From an uncultured Anaerotruncus sp. (GTDB taxonomy: Bacteria > Bacillota > Clostridia > Oscillospirales > Ruminococcaceae): DNA of 7,212 nt. The position numbers and the translations under genes were made by a program. Within the stretch, counting starts at the first letter, position 1, and every line of letters begins with the position of its first letter. The notes beneath the pieces are model-generated. The model made no database searches and was not told the origin of the DNA. It saw only the letters and a program-made list of their open reading frames with translations. The stretch lies in NCBI GenBank assembly GCA_910586875.1, contig CAJUJI010000141.1:1-7212 (forward strand), written 5' to 3'. Shown piece after piece: positions 1 to 6,048 of the stretch.

Positions 1-267
1 GTGTTTTACGATTCTAAAAGTTTCTACCTTTATATGTGGGACAAGCTCTACCATACATCGGATGTCTATAAGCAGTTTGATATGGATTTTCTGCAAAGCA
101 TACTGACCAAACGGGAATTGGAGATCATCCTCTATCACTACTACTTCGGCTATTCGGTTAATGAACTGGCCAGGCTTTACAAGGTTTCTAAGCCTGCGAT
201 TACACAATCTAAGAATGCTGCTTTGAGGAAGCTTCGACGAATACTTAACTCATTTACCAATGCCTAA
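1..267 (+). CDS. Small sigma-70 region 4-like helix-turn-helix regulator (5' end at window edge)
   Basis: This gene encodes 88 residues if translation starts at the GTG at base 1, but the frame touches the window edge and the real start may lie upstream. Residues about 35-82 read like sigma-70 region 4: an LTKRE opening, a first helix (LEIILYHYYFGYS), then a helix-turn-helix (about 51-72, SVNELARLYKVSKPAITQSKN) and a basic ALRKLRRI end. No region 2 is visible, so it is either a region-4-only regulator or the tail of a longer sigma factor. It sits 84 bases upstream of a UviB-type holin-like gene. That is the arrangement known for UviA/UviB and TcdR/TcdE in clostridia, where the sigma-like protein activates toxin or bacteriocin genes. 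A role as activator of the downstream genes is inferred from this position. The HTH assignment is fairly sure; the regulon and exact start are not. Confidence 0.7.
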   Translation: MFYDSKSFYLYMWDKLYHTSDVYKQFDMDFLQSILTKRELEIILYHYYFGYSVNELARLYKVSKPAITQSKNAALRKLRRILNSFTNA

Positions 268-278
268 AGTTTTCTAGA

Positions 279-295
279 CTTTTAATTTATAAAAG
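279..295. promoter_or_regulatory. AT-rich dyad ahead of the holin-like gene
   Basis: CTTTTA at 279-284 and TAAAAG at 290-295 are exact inverted halves around a 5-base ATTTA spacer. They lie in the short gap between the sigma-like gene and the holin-like gene. This could be an operator or part of a promoter, since TATAAA at 288-293 resembles a -10 box, but no good -35 box is visible. AT-rich dyads of this size also occur by chance, so support is weak. Confidence 0.2.
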
Positions 296-335
296 CCAAA
301 CAATCTTCATACCAAATAATCTTGTCAAAAGCAAT

Positions 336-345
336 AGGAGGTGAT
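336..345 (+). promoter_or_regulatory. Strong ribosome binding site fixing the holin-like start at 352
   Basis: AGGAGGTGAT is nearly perfectly complementary to the 3' end of Firmicute 16S rRNA. It lies 6 bases before the ATG at 352. The in-frame TTG at 322 is upstream of this site and would put the site inside the coding sequence, so 352 is the start to use. Confidence 0.85.
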
Positions 346-351
346 ATACAG

Positions 352-591
352 ATGGATTTGGAATTTGTTAAGCTCTTTACCGCAGATGGTGTTTGGGCGC
401 TTCTCGGTGTTTTCCTGATTTTCTATATTTTGAAGAACCAAGAGAAGCGAGACGCACGGCAGGATTTGCGGGAACAGAATTATCAGCAGGTTATTTTGGA
501 CCTGACAGAATCTACCAAGGATATTCTGGAGGTCAAACAACTGCTCCAAAAGCATCTTCCTGAACAACTAAAAAATACCCAGAAAAATTAA
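352..591 (+). CDS. BhlA/UviB family holin-like peptide
   Basis: This is a 79-residue peptide with one hydrophobic segment near the N-terminus (about residues 13-27, GVWALLGVFLIFYIL). A charged region follows (KNQEKRDARQDLREQNYQ), then an amphipathic tail with LTE and repeated Leu/Gln, possibly a short coiled coil. The order acidic start, TM, LKxxxKR and LTE matches the BhlA/UviB family, which includes UviB of Clostridium perfringens and BhlA of Bacillus. These are holin-like peptides placed in the cell membrane and associated with bacteriocin release or lysis. The length fits the family. The upstream neighbour is a sigma-like regulator and the downstream neighbour a large RHS-type gene without a signal peptide, so it may help that protein leave the cell. 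The family call is well supported; the cargo is inferred. Confidence 0.85.
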   Translation: MDLEFVKLFTADGVWALLGVFLIFYILKNQEKRDARQDLREQNYQQVILDLTESTKDILEVKQLLQKHLPEQLKNTQKN

Positions 592-643
592 CGTAAGCGG
601 TCATTATGCGCAAGGATTGTTTGGCTCTAAAAACGAAAAAAAT

Positions 644-651
644 AAAGGCGG
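644..651 (+). promoter_or_regulatory. Probable ribosome binding site for the RHS 5' part
   Basis: AAAGGCGG lies 8 bases before the ATG at 660. The alternative in-frame ATG at 606 has only a weak purine stretch ahead of it, and the 18 codons between 606 and 660 give a lysine-rich sequence without a recognisable signal peptide. The start at 660 is therefore preferred, though not certain. Confidence 0.5.
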
Positions 652-659
652 TCCTATCT

Positions 660-1349
660 ATGAACGACAATCTATCCTTTGGCAATTACCCAAACAAATT
701 TGAGCAATTTTCCGCGAGAGGGGAGACATTTCTCTTTGAAGCGCCCATGGACAGCGTTCTCATCCTGGATTCCACCCCGCAAAAGCTACAAATGGCCGAC
801 ACGGTGCAACCGATGGCACATCCGTTGAAGGCCGCATTTTCAGCGGCGGCGATGAAAGCAGTTGTCAATGCTGCTGGCAATGTCACACCGGAAAACGGTG
901 TCAACTACTGCCTGCGCAACGCCAAAAGCGGGCTATATCTGACGGTGGACAACGCAAGTGCTGCGGATGGTGTGAACTGTTCTCAGCGCGCCTTTACTGG
1001 CGAAGAAAATCAGGTCTGGTTCTTGCACAAGGCCGCAGGCAGCAACTATTTCCAGCTGGTGCCGCGTCACGCCAGAACCAAGCAGCTGACCGTCCTGAAT
1101 GGCAGCAGCACCTCCGGTAGCAATGTTGGGATTGCCGCCAGAGAGACAAAGCCACTTTCTTCCCAGGAATGGAGCATCACGGCCACCAGCCGTAACAGTA
1201 TATGGAGTACGATCAGGGCTTTTTCATGTATCATTCCGGCTATTCCAGCTATGCAATTCAGCAGCAGCTCAACGCTCTTTCCGAGCAGCTTGCCAGCATT
1301 CTGTATGCAGAATTTGGCCTGCGGTGTGGGCCTGCAAGAAGCCTCATGA
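660..1349 (+). CDS. RHS-protein N-terminal part with ricin-type lectin domain, frame lost near codon 180
   Basis: From ATG 660 (606 is a weaker alternative start) the frame encodes an N-terminal region of unknown fold. It has an Ala-rich helix around residues 57-75 and then a ricin-type beta-trefoil lectin segment (about 81-173). The lectin shows two lobes: YCLRNAKSGLYLTVD ending at QVW (118-120), and YFQLVPRHARTKQLTV ending at QEW (169-171). Such domains bind carbohydrate and often serve as targeting modules on secreted proteins. A complete trefoil has three lobes, and the third is missing. After about codon 180 the frame turns into a Ser/Pro-rich sequence unlike a folded domain and stops at 1347-1349. 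The neighbouring frame carries a coherent protein across the same bases. No signal peptide or TM segment is seen at the start. I read this as the 5' fragment of the RHS gene that continues at 1202-5554. The lectin call is good; whether the 230-residue product is made is unknown. Confidence 0.65.
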   Translation: MNDNLSFGNYPNKFEQFSARGETFLFEAPMDSVLILDSTPQKLQMADTVQPMAHPLKAAFSAAAMKAVVNAAGNVTPENGVNYCLRNAKSGLYLTVDNASAADGVNCSQRAFTGEENQVWFLHKAAGSNYFQLVPRHARTKQLTVLNGSSTSGSNVGIAARETKPLSSQEWSITATSRNSIWSTIRAFSCIIPAIPAMQFSSSSTLFPSSLPAFCMQNLACGVGLQEAS

Positions 1350-1621
1350 TTCCGTCCCTTGCGGATGATTGCAACTGCATCCTATATTTTTGCGGGCATG
1401 GAAGCGCCAACCAATGTACTATTCTTTGGCAGAGCTATTCGAAATGCATCAAAGAGGGCACCCAGCACTCCTATTTCCAGATGGCGCAGAAGTATTATTA
1501 CGCAGGCGTCGCCTCCAGTCCCTTCATGCTGATGAATCTTCCGCTAAACGTCCAGGCAAAACAGCTGATCGCGTTCCTGTTGGCGGGCATTTCCAAAGTG
1601 TTATTTATCTACTCTGTTTCA
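1202..1621 (+). other. GHG-containing globular block inside the RHS gene, possibly caspase/CHAT-like
   Basis: About 140 residues between the lectin and the first YD repeat contain no YD motif. The pattern is a helix (YAIQQQLNALSEQLASILYAE), a hydrophobic strand CILYF directly followed by CGHGSA (His66), then about 60 residues, and a second strand KVLFIYSVSES. In clan CD peptidases and CHAT domains a strand ends in a [S/T/x]GHG histidine motif, and a later strand ends in the catalytic Cys (LSACETG in CHAT). Here Ser140 would occupy the Cys position, and the YD region begins only three residues later. So the block is either a dead relative, a domain truncated at its active site by a fusion, or an unrelated fold with a chance GHG. 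The fold idea rests on motif order only. Confidence 0.3.
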
Positions 1622-4600
1622 GAGAGCAACGGCACCCTTCTTTCTGAAACCGATGCCGCGGGGCGTGTCACCGGCTACACCTACAGCCAGCAGACGCTTG
1701 AAACCCAGATGAGCCGCAAAGAAACCAGCGACGAAGCGGTTACAATCACCTTTATGAATTTGGCCGCTGTCAACCATCCGACCGGCGCACGCACCGAGTA
1801 CACCTACAGCCCCTGTTATGATGTTTACCCCACCCCGTATGAAGGCAAGCACGGCATCTTTGTCCTGACCGGACGCAAGGACCTGCCGTCCCCATCCAAT
1901 CCGGCGAATGTCGTCAACGCCCGCGCCTACAGCTATGAGGTATCCGGGGCGGAAAAGAAAGAGGTGGATGATGACGGCGCGCCGCTCTACGGGATACAGG
2001 ACTGGGGCGCACCCTATACCAGTAAGGCCACCGTTCTGCTGCATCCGGATGCTTCCGGCGCTTACGAAATCAAGGAGGTTACCACCTTCCATGAGGACGG
2101 CTTTAAGGACGATGAAATCATCTACCACATCGTCGATGGCGTGGAAAAACGGGTAGAGCAGCATGAGTACGTGTTCGACGACCGGCTGCTGACCGTCCAG
2201 CTGGATTCTTATCTGAATTACGATTACACGGGTTTGGAGGATAACACCAACATCTGGCAGCGGATTACTCAGTATCAATATACCTCGGACAAAAAGGGCA
2301 ATCCCACTCAAATTGTGGAACTGTATCCGGCCTGCCTGCCTTGTAAGCGGGAGAAAAATTTCGTCTATGATGCGAATTTTAGTATTCCGATTGAACAGTC
2401 GGTGTTGGTCGACAACGACAGCCTGACCTACACGGTCATACGTGACACGCTGCGCGCCGAGACCGATGGCAAGGGCAAGATTCCGGCCTTCCGCAGAATC
2501 TTCCAAAAGGTCAACGGCGTGGAAACCTTGCAGGAGAAAACCCAGTATACCTATGACGCGAAATTCCGTCCAACCAGTGAGAAGCGGTTCTTCGGCAATG
2601 CCTTGGAGAGCTCGACACAGTTTATTGAGACGGTTTACACCTATGACGATTACACCGACGAGCCAGCAAGCAGCCAGATTTCGGGTGTCAAGGACATAAA
2701 GGGAGTACTGGTTGCGTCCCCGAATGGTGCGGGGGTTGTGCGCAACTCGATTGTGCATGATTGGTTTGGCCGTGTAATCAGCCGAACCGACCCGAACGGC
2801 AACAAAACGACCTTTGCGTATGATGGCATCGGGCGCGAAACGCTCGTAACGCATCCTGATGCGACCACCAAGGCCACGGTTTACAACAATGCCGCCAACA
2901 CGGTCACCATCACCGATGAAAATGGGGTGGCACGCAAATATGAATACACCCCATTGGGAAAAATTGCAAAGGAATCCATCCTGTCGCCGGATACGGTTTT
3001 GACCTCCTTCCAGTACGACCATCTCGAGCGGCTGGTCAGCCAGGTGCAGCACAATGCCGCCGGTCAGGCGATGCTGACCACCGCGTATACCTATAACCGG
3101 TTTGACCAGGTGCTGACAAAGCAGACCACCGGCAGTGGGGTGGACATGCTGGAGACGCACACCTATAACCCTGCTTATCCTGGCGCAACCCATCTGGAGC
3201 AGATTGTGACGGCTGGCGACAGCGATGCGCCGAGCATGACAAAATATATTCTGCGCGACCCGCTGGAGCAGGTTGTCACCGAACAGCTCGGCAATTTGGT
3301 GACGCAGTATACCTATGACAACGCGGGCAACCAGCTCACCAGGCTCGACCCCAGGGGCTACTACACCAGCTGGGAGTACGATTATGCGGGGCGCGTAGTC
3401 TGTGAAATCAACGCGGTTGGGCAGAAGTTGCGCACCACCTTCGATGCGATTGGCCGCAAGGTCAAAACCCGAGATCGCGCCGGAAATGACAGCCTGTTTA
3501 CCTATGATGCAGCGGGACGCATGATTCAGCAGGAGACGCCGTTCAATGAGGAAGCAAATGCAATTACCCGTTTCTTCTACGATGCGGCAGGAAATCTCAC
3601 CAAACAAGCGGTGCTGAACGCAAAGCCCTGGTATGAGATGGGCTACGACGACAAGTGGCGTGAGACGCAGTACACCTACGACAGCCGCAACCGCTTGGTG
3701 GATACCATCCTGTATAGCGATGATTTGGATGAGGACATCCGCACCCGCTTCGTATATGACGGAGTGGGCAACAAAATCAGCCAGTACACAGGTATGCTGG
3801 GGAATGGCATCGTAGGGGCAGCGTTGACTGCCTACACCTACAACCGCTTTGGCAAGGTCCTTACAATGACCGACCCGCTCAAGCAGGTGGAGCGCTACCT
3901 CTATGATAACATCGGGCGCTTAACCAGCAAAATCGACCGCAATGGCAACACCACCGCCTACACCTATGATGCGGCGGGACGCCTGCTGACCGAAAGTGTA
4001 ACGGTTGGCGCAGCCACCTCCACCATCACGCATACCTACACCAAAACAGGCCAGAAGAAGAACGTCCAGAATGGGACCTTGACCATCAGTTATCAGTATG
4101 ATGCTATGGGCCGCATGATTCAGGAAACGCAATCGGATGGCGTGATCAAGGCGTATCAGTATGACGAAAACGGCAATCGCACCCAGTTCTTTGTGGTGCG
4201 CGGCAGCGTCGAGGAGATGAACCAGTCGTATCTGTACGACCAGCTGAACCGTTTGGTCGAGATGGGAAACGACAATGTCACCATCGTAAAGTACAGCTAC
4301 GACGCCAACGGAAACCGCACAATGATGGCTTATCCGCAGACCGGCGCTTGCACTGGCTACCAGTACAACGCAGCAAACCTTGTGGAATACATGGAGAGTT
4401 ATGTGAATTCCGAGCTGGTGGAGGAATTTGCCTACAACTATTACCTGGATGGGAATATCGAAAGCGTCCAGGGCGATAATGGAACGCTCAGCCACCGTTA
4501 TGATGCAATGGGCCGCATCATCGAGGATGAGGACTCCAGCGACGCAGGTTACGATATTGAGTATACCTACGACCGCTTTGGCAATCGTGCAACCATGCTG

Positions 4601-5554
4601 GTGATGAACGCGGACTACGATGACGAATATGATATTATCTATACCTATGACCTGAATAACCGTCTGGTAAAGGAGGTTATGCACGATGTTCGGCCATCTA
4701 CGCCGGTCACGGTGACAACCACCTACACTTACGACAAGAACGGCAATCAGCTCACGAAAGTATCCGTTGACGGTACCGAGACAAGGAGTTATAATGGATT
4801 TGGGCAGTTGGTTGGCATCTCCGGCTTGGGTGGCCCTGCAAGCTATACCTATCGTCCGGATGGGCTGCGGCACAGCAAAACCACCGGCAGCGGCAGCAAC
4901 GCAGTCACCCACAAGCATGTGTGGGATGGCCAGAATATTGTAGCGGAGATCGGCACAAGCGGCACCATCAACACCCGTTATATCCGCGGGCTGAATTTGA
5001 TTGCACGCAAGGTCGACTCCAACCTCCAGTATTATTGGTTTAACATGCATGGGGATGTGCTGCATCTGCTCGATGCCAACGGTAACCGGCTCATCCACTA
5101 CCAGTACGACGCGTTCGGCAACCAGCGCAATGCGATTGCCTCGGACACCAACCCGTTCCGCTACTGCGGCGAGTACTTCGACAAGGAAACAAAAACCTAT
5201 TACCTGCGCGCAAGAAACTACAACCCATTCACTGGGCGCTTCACCAGCGAGGACGAAACCTGGTCGCGGAAAACAAACATCTTTGACCCTGATGGGTACT
5301 ATCAGGATGCGGCATTGGTTGGCGGCGTGTTCCGCGATGAGGAAAAGAACCAGTATATTGTGGAAGACCCGCTGGGACTCAACCTCTACACCTATTGCCA
5401 TAACAATCCGGTCCGATATACCGATGTACTCGGCAAGTTTGTCAGCACCATCATCGGTGGTGTGATGGGCGGAATTTCCGGCGCATTGACCGGCGGCTGG
5501 AGCGGCTTCTGGGGCGGACTCACTTCCGGTGCGGACTCACTTCCGGTGCGTTGA
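1202..5554 (+). CDS. RHS/YD-repeat protein with RHS core, prematurely stopped by a 17-bp duplication
   Basis: The frame holds 1450 codons from ATG 1202. That ATG has no ribosome binding site and follows an in-frame TAA at 1193 by only six bases, so it is probably the resumption of the lectin-bearing gene rather than a real start. Residues 1-141 are a globular block with a GHG motif (His66). From NGTLLSETDAAG (residue 143) to about 1310 there are roughly 35 YD-type repeats (YTYDAAGR, YLYDNIGR, YQYDENGN), which form the beta-wrapped cocoon of RHS/teneurin proteins. The RHS core follows at about 1317-1345 (NPFRYCGEYFDKE, YYLRARNYNPFTGRFTSED). DPxG-type motifs start at 1362 (DPDG), 1389 (DPLG) and 1408 (DVLG, with Pro replaced by Val). 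In known RHS proteins this region frees the C-terminal toxin by self-cleavage. After a Gly-rich stretch the frame ends abnormally (GADSLPVR) because of the tandem duplication at 5514-5550. The family is certain; function as a delivered toxin shell is inferred. Confidence 0.9.
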   Translation: MEYDQGFFMYHSGYSSYAIQQQLNALSEQLASILYAEFGLRCGPARSLMIPSLADDCNCILYFCGHGSANQCTILWQSYSKCIKEGTQHSYFQMAQKYYYAGVASSPFMLMNLPLNVQAKQLIAFLLAGISKVLFIYSVSESNGTLLSETDAAGRVTGYTYSQQTLETQMSRKETSDEAVTITFMNLAAVNHPTGARTEYTYSPCYDVYPTPYEGKHGIFVLTGRKDLPSPSNPANVVNARAYSYEVSGAEKKEVDDDGAPLYGIQDWGAPYTSKATVLLHPDASGAYEIKEVTTFHEDGFKDDEIIYHIVDGVEKRVEQHEYVFDDRLLTVQLDSYLNYDYTGLEDNTNIWQRITQYQYTSDKKGNPTQIVELYPACLPCKREKNFVYDANFSIPIEQSVLVDNDSLTYTVIRDTLRAETDGKGKIPAFRRIFQKVNGVETLQEKTQYTYDAKFRPTSEKRFFGNALESSTQFIETVYTYDDYTDEPASSQISGVKDIKGVLVASPNGAGVVRNSIVHDWFGRVISRTDPNGNKTTFAYDGIGRETLVTHPDATTKATVYNNAANTVTITDENGVARKYEYTPLGKIAKESILSPDTVLTSFQYDHLERLVSQVQHNAAGQAMLTTAYTYNRFDQVLTKQTTGSGVDMLETHTYNPAYPGATHLEQIVTAGDSDAPSMTKYILRDPLEQVVTEQLGNLVTQYTYDNAGNQLTRLDPRGYYTSWEYDYAGRVVCEINAVGQKLRTTFDAIGRKVKTRDRAGNDSLFTYDAAGRMIQQETPFNEEANAITRFFYDAAGNLTKQAVLNAKPWYEMGYDDKWRETQYTYDSRNRLVDTILYSDDLDEDIRTRFVYDGVGNKISQYTGMLGNGIVGAALTAYTYNRFGKVLTMTDPLKQVERYLYDNIGRLTSKIDRNGNTTAYTYDAAGRLLTESVTVGAATSTITHTYTKTGQKKNVQNGTLTISYQYDAMGRMIQETQSDGVIKAYQYDENGNRTQFFVVRGSVEEMNQSYLYDQLNRLVEMGNDNVTIVKYSYDANGNRTMMAYPQTGACTGYQYNAANLVEYMESYVNSELVEEFAYNYYLDGNIESVQGDNGTLSHRYDAMGRIIEDEDSSDAGYDIEYTYDRFGNRATMLVMNADYDDEYDIIYTYDLNNRLVKEVMHDVRPSTPVTVTTTYTYDKNGNQLTKVSVDGTETRSYNGFGQLVGISGLGGPASYTYRPDGLRHSKTTGSGSNAVTHKHVWDGQNIVAEIGTSGTINTRYIRGLNLIARKVDSNLQYYWFNMHGDVLHLLDANGNRLIHYQYDAFGNQRNAIASDTNPFRYCGEYFDKETKTYYLRARNYNPFTGRFTSEDETWSRKTNIFDPDGYYQDAALVGGVFRDEEKNQYIVEDPLGLNLYTYCHNNPVRYTDVLGKFVSTIIGGVMGGISGALTGGWSGFWGGLTSGADSLPVR
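5514..5550. repeat. 17-bp perfect tandem duplication that shifts the RHS frame
   Basis: The unit GGACTCACTTCCGGTGC occurs at 5516-5532 and immediately again at 5533-5549; period-17 identity extends over 5514-5550. Since 17 is not a multiple of three, the second copy moves the reading frame and exposes TGA at 5552-5554. With one copy removed, the frame reads GGLTSGALTGATIDL straight into the 5551-5979 frame, and this echoes the upstream SGALTGG at about 5479-5499. The single-copy form is thus very likely ancestral. Confidence 0.95.
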
Positions 5555-5979
5555 CAGGTGCGACAATTGATTTGATAACTGCTGCAGGAATAAGTACAGG
5601 TGGAGCGGCTATTCTTCTGGGTCTAGGCGGCTTTATCGCAGGTACTGCTGGCTATGGTGTAACCCAGTTTGTTTCAGGCTCTGCAATTTCTTCTGGTGAC
5701 ATGCTGCGAGAAAGCCTTGTAAACAGCGCCTTTACCATGTTAGGTGGCGGTCTGAGTAAACTCATAGCTGTGGCTGCTGGTTCCCAGCCGATAGGGTCCT
5801 TTGGAGATGTGTTCAAACACGCTCCCAGCACACTGATGAAATCTCTGAAAACTTCTGGCCTGGGAGATAATGTGGCGAACATCATTCTGGGCGGAGGTCC
5901 TATCGCTAGTTTACAATATATTGTAAACAAAGTTATTGAGTTCTTCTTTGGCAAAAAGACAAAAAAACAGTACGCATAA
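5551..5979 (+). CDS. Severed C-terminal linker and tip of the RHS protein
   Basis: There are 142 codons counted from TTG 5551, which overlaps the TGA of the RHS frame as TTGA. No Shine-Dalgarno site is seen ahead of the TTG, so independent translation would be weak unless coupled to termination upstream. The first 70-75 residues are Gly/Ala-rich and hydrophobic (GLGGFIAGTAGYGVTQFVSG, then NSAFTMLGGGLSKL). This resembles the pre-toxin linker that follows the RHS core in many Firmicute RHS proteins. The last 65-70 residues (from about SQPIGSFGD to the basic end FFFGKKTKKQYA) form the variable tip position. I see no nuclease, deaminase or ADP-ribosyltransferase motif in it. Its hydrophobic and glycine content, and the membrane-type neighbour downstream, would suit a membrane-acting toxin, but that is a guess. 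The sequence is more AT-rich than the RHS body, as is common for exchangeable tips. Confidence 0.7.
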   Translation: MTGATIDLITAAGISTGGAAILLGLGGFIAGTAGYGVTQFVSGSAISSGDMLRESLVNSAFTMLGGGLSKLIAVAAGSQPIGSFGDVFKHAPSTLMKSLKTSGLGDNVANIILGGGPIASLQYIVNKVIEFFFGKKTKKQYA

Positions 5980-5981
5980 AC

Positions 5982-6019
5982 TGGATACAGGCAGCTCTTT
6001 AAAGAGCTGCCTGTATCCA
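5982..6019. terminator. Perfect 38-bp palindrome, possible hairpin terminator
   Basis: TGGATACAGGCAGCTCTTT (5982-6000) is followed directly by its exact reverse complement (6001-6019), two bases after the stop of the RHS tip frame. In RNA it would form a long stem with only a tiny AT loop. No run of T follows on the + strand (TAGCTATTATT); on the - strand a T7 run begins about 14 bases beyond the stem. It may terminate or attenuate transcription between the toxin-type gene and the downstream pair, or protect the mRNA end. Confidence 0.5.
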
Positions 6020-6034
6020 TAGCTATTATTCAAT

Positions 6035-6039
6035 GGAGG
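6035..6039 (+). promoter_or_regulatory. Ribosome binding site of the two-TM protein gene
   Basis: GGAGG lies 9 bases before ATG 6049 and falls between the palindrome and the gene. It supports this start; no convincing promoter is seen in the short gap. Confidence 0.7.
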
Positions 6040-6048
6040 ACTTATTGT

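Larger units (their letters stand above)
660..5979 (+). pseudogene. Reconstructed RHS toxin-type gene, split by two frame breaks
   Basis: Joining the lectin part, the YD/RHS part and the linker/tip part gives one protein of roughly 1,765 residues with a sensible domain order: lectin, GHG block, YD repeats, RHS core, Gly-rich linker, tip. The break at 5533-5550 is explained exactly by a 17-bp duplication. The break at about 1196-1224 needs a net shift of -1 and may be a small deletion, a larger junction, or an error at the T5 run at 1220-1224. In the present state only a core without its tip, and a lectin fragment, can be made directly. It may be a decaying gene or a switched-off allele. Confidence 0.6.

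Noticed and set aside
322..351. TTG 322 as start of the holin-like gene
   Set aside because: The strong ribosome binding site at 336-345 would lie inside the coding sequence; ATG 352 is correctly spaced and matches the family's N-terminus.
1202..1204. ATG 1202 as a true independent start of the RHS gene
   Set aside because: No Shine-Dalgarno site precedes it and it overlaps the lectin frame by about 150 bases; better explained as resumption of a broken gene.
1193..1230. Programmed -1 ribosomal frameshift joining lectin and RHS frames
   Set aside because: No standard slippery heptamer in phase is seen; the T5 run at 1220-1224 does not fit X XXY YYZ, and the missing lectin lobe points to DNA change instead.
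1619..3607. Long open frame on the - strand (662 codons) opposite the YD repeats
   Set aside because: It lies wholly antisense to well-supported YD-repeat coding and has no recognisable domain; long antisense frames are expected opposite biased, repetitive coding sequence.
1620..5300. YD-region DNA similarities as a mobile or CRISPR-like repeat array
   Set aside because: The recurring segments encode degenerate YD protein repeats with variable spacing; they are not identical DNA repeats with spacers.
3920..5401. Second long - strand open frame (493 codons) opposite the RHS core
   Set aside because: Antisense shadow of the YD/RHS core; Val/Ile-rich low-information sequence produced by the opposite strand of repeated TAY/GAY codons.
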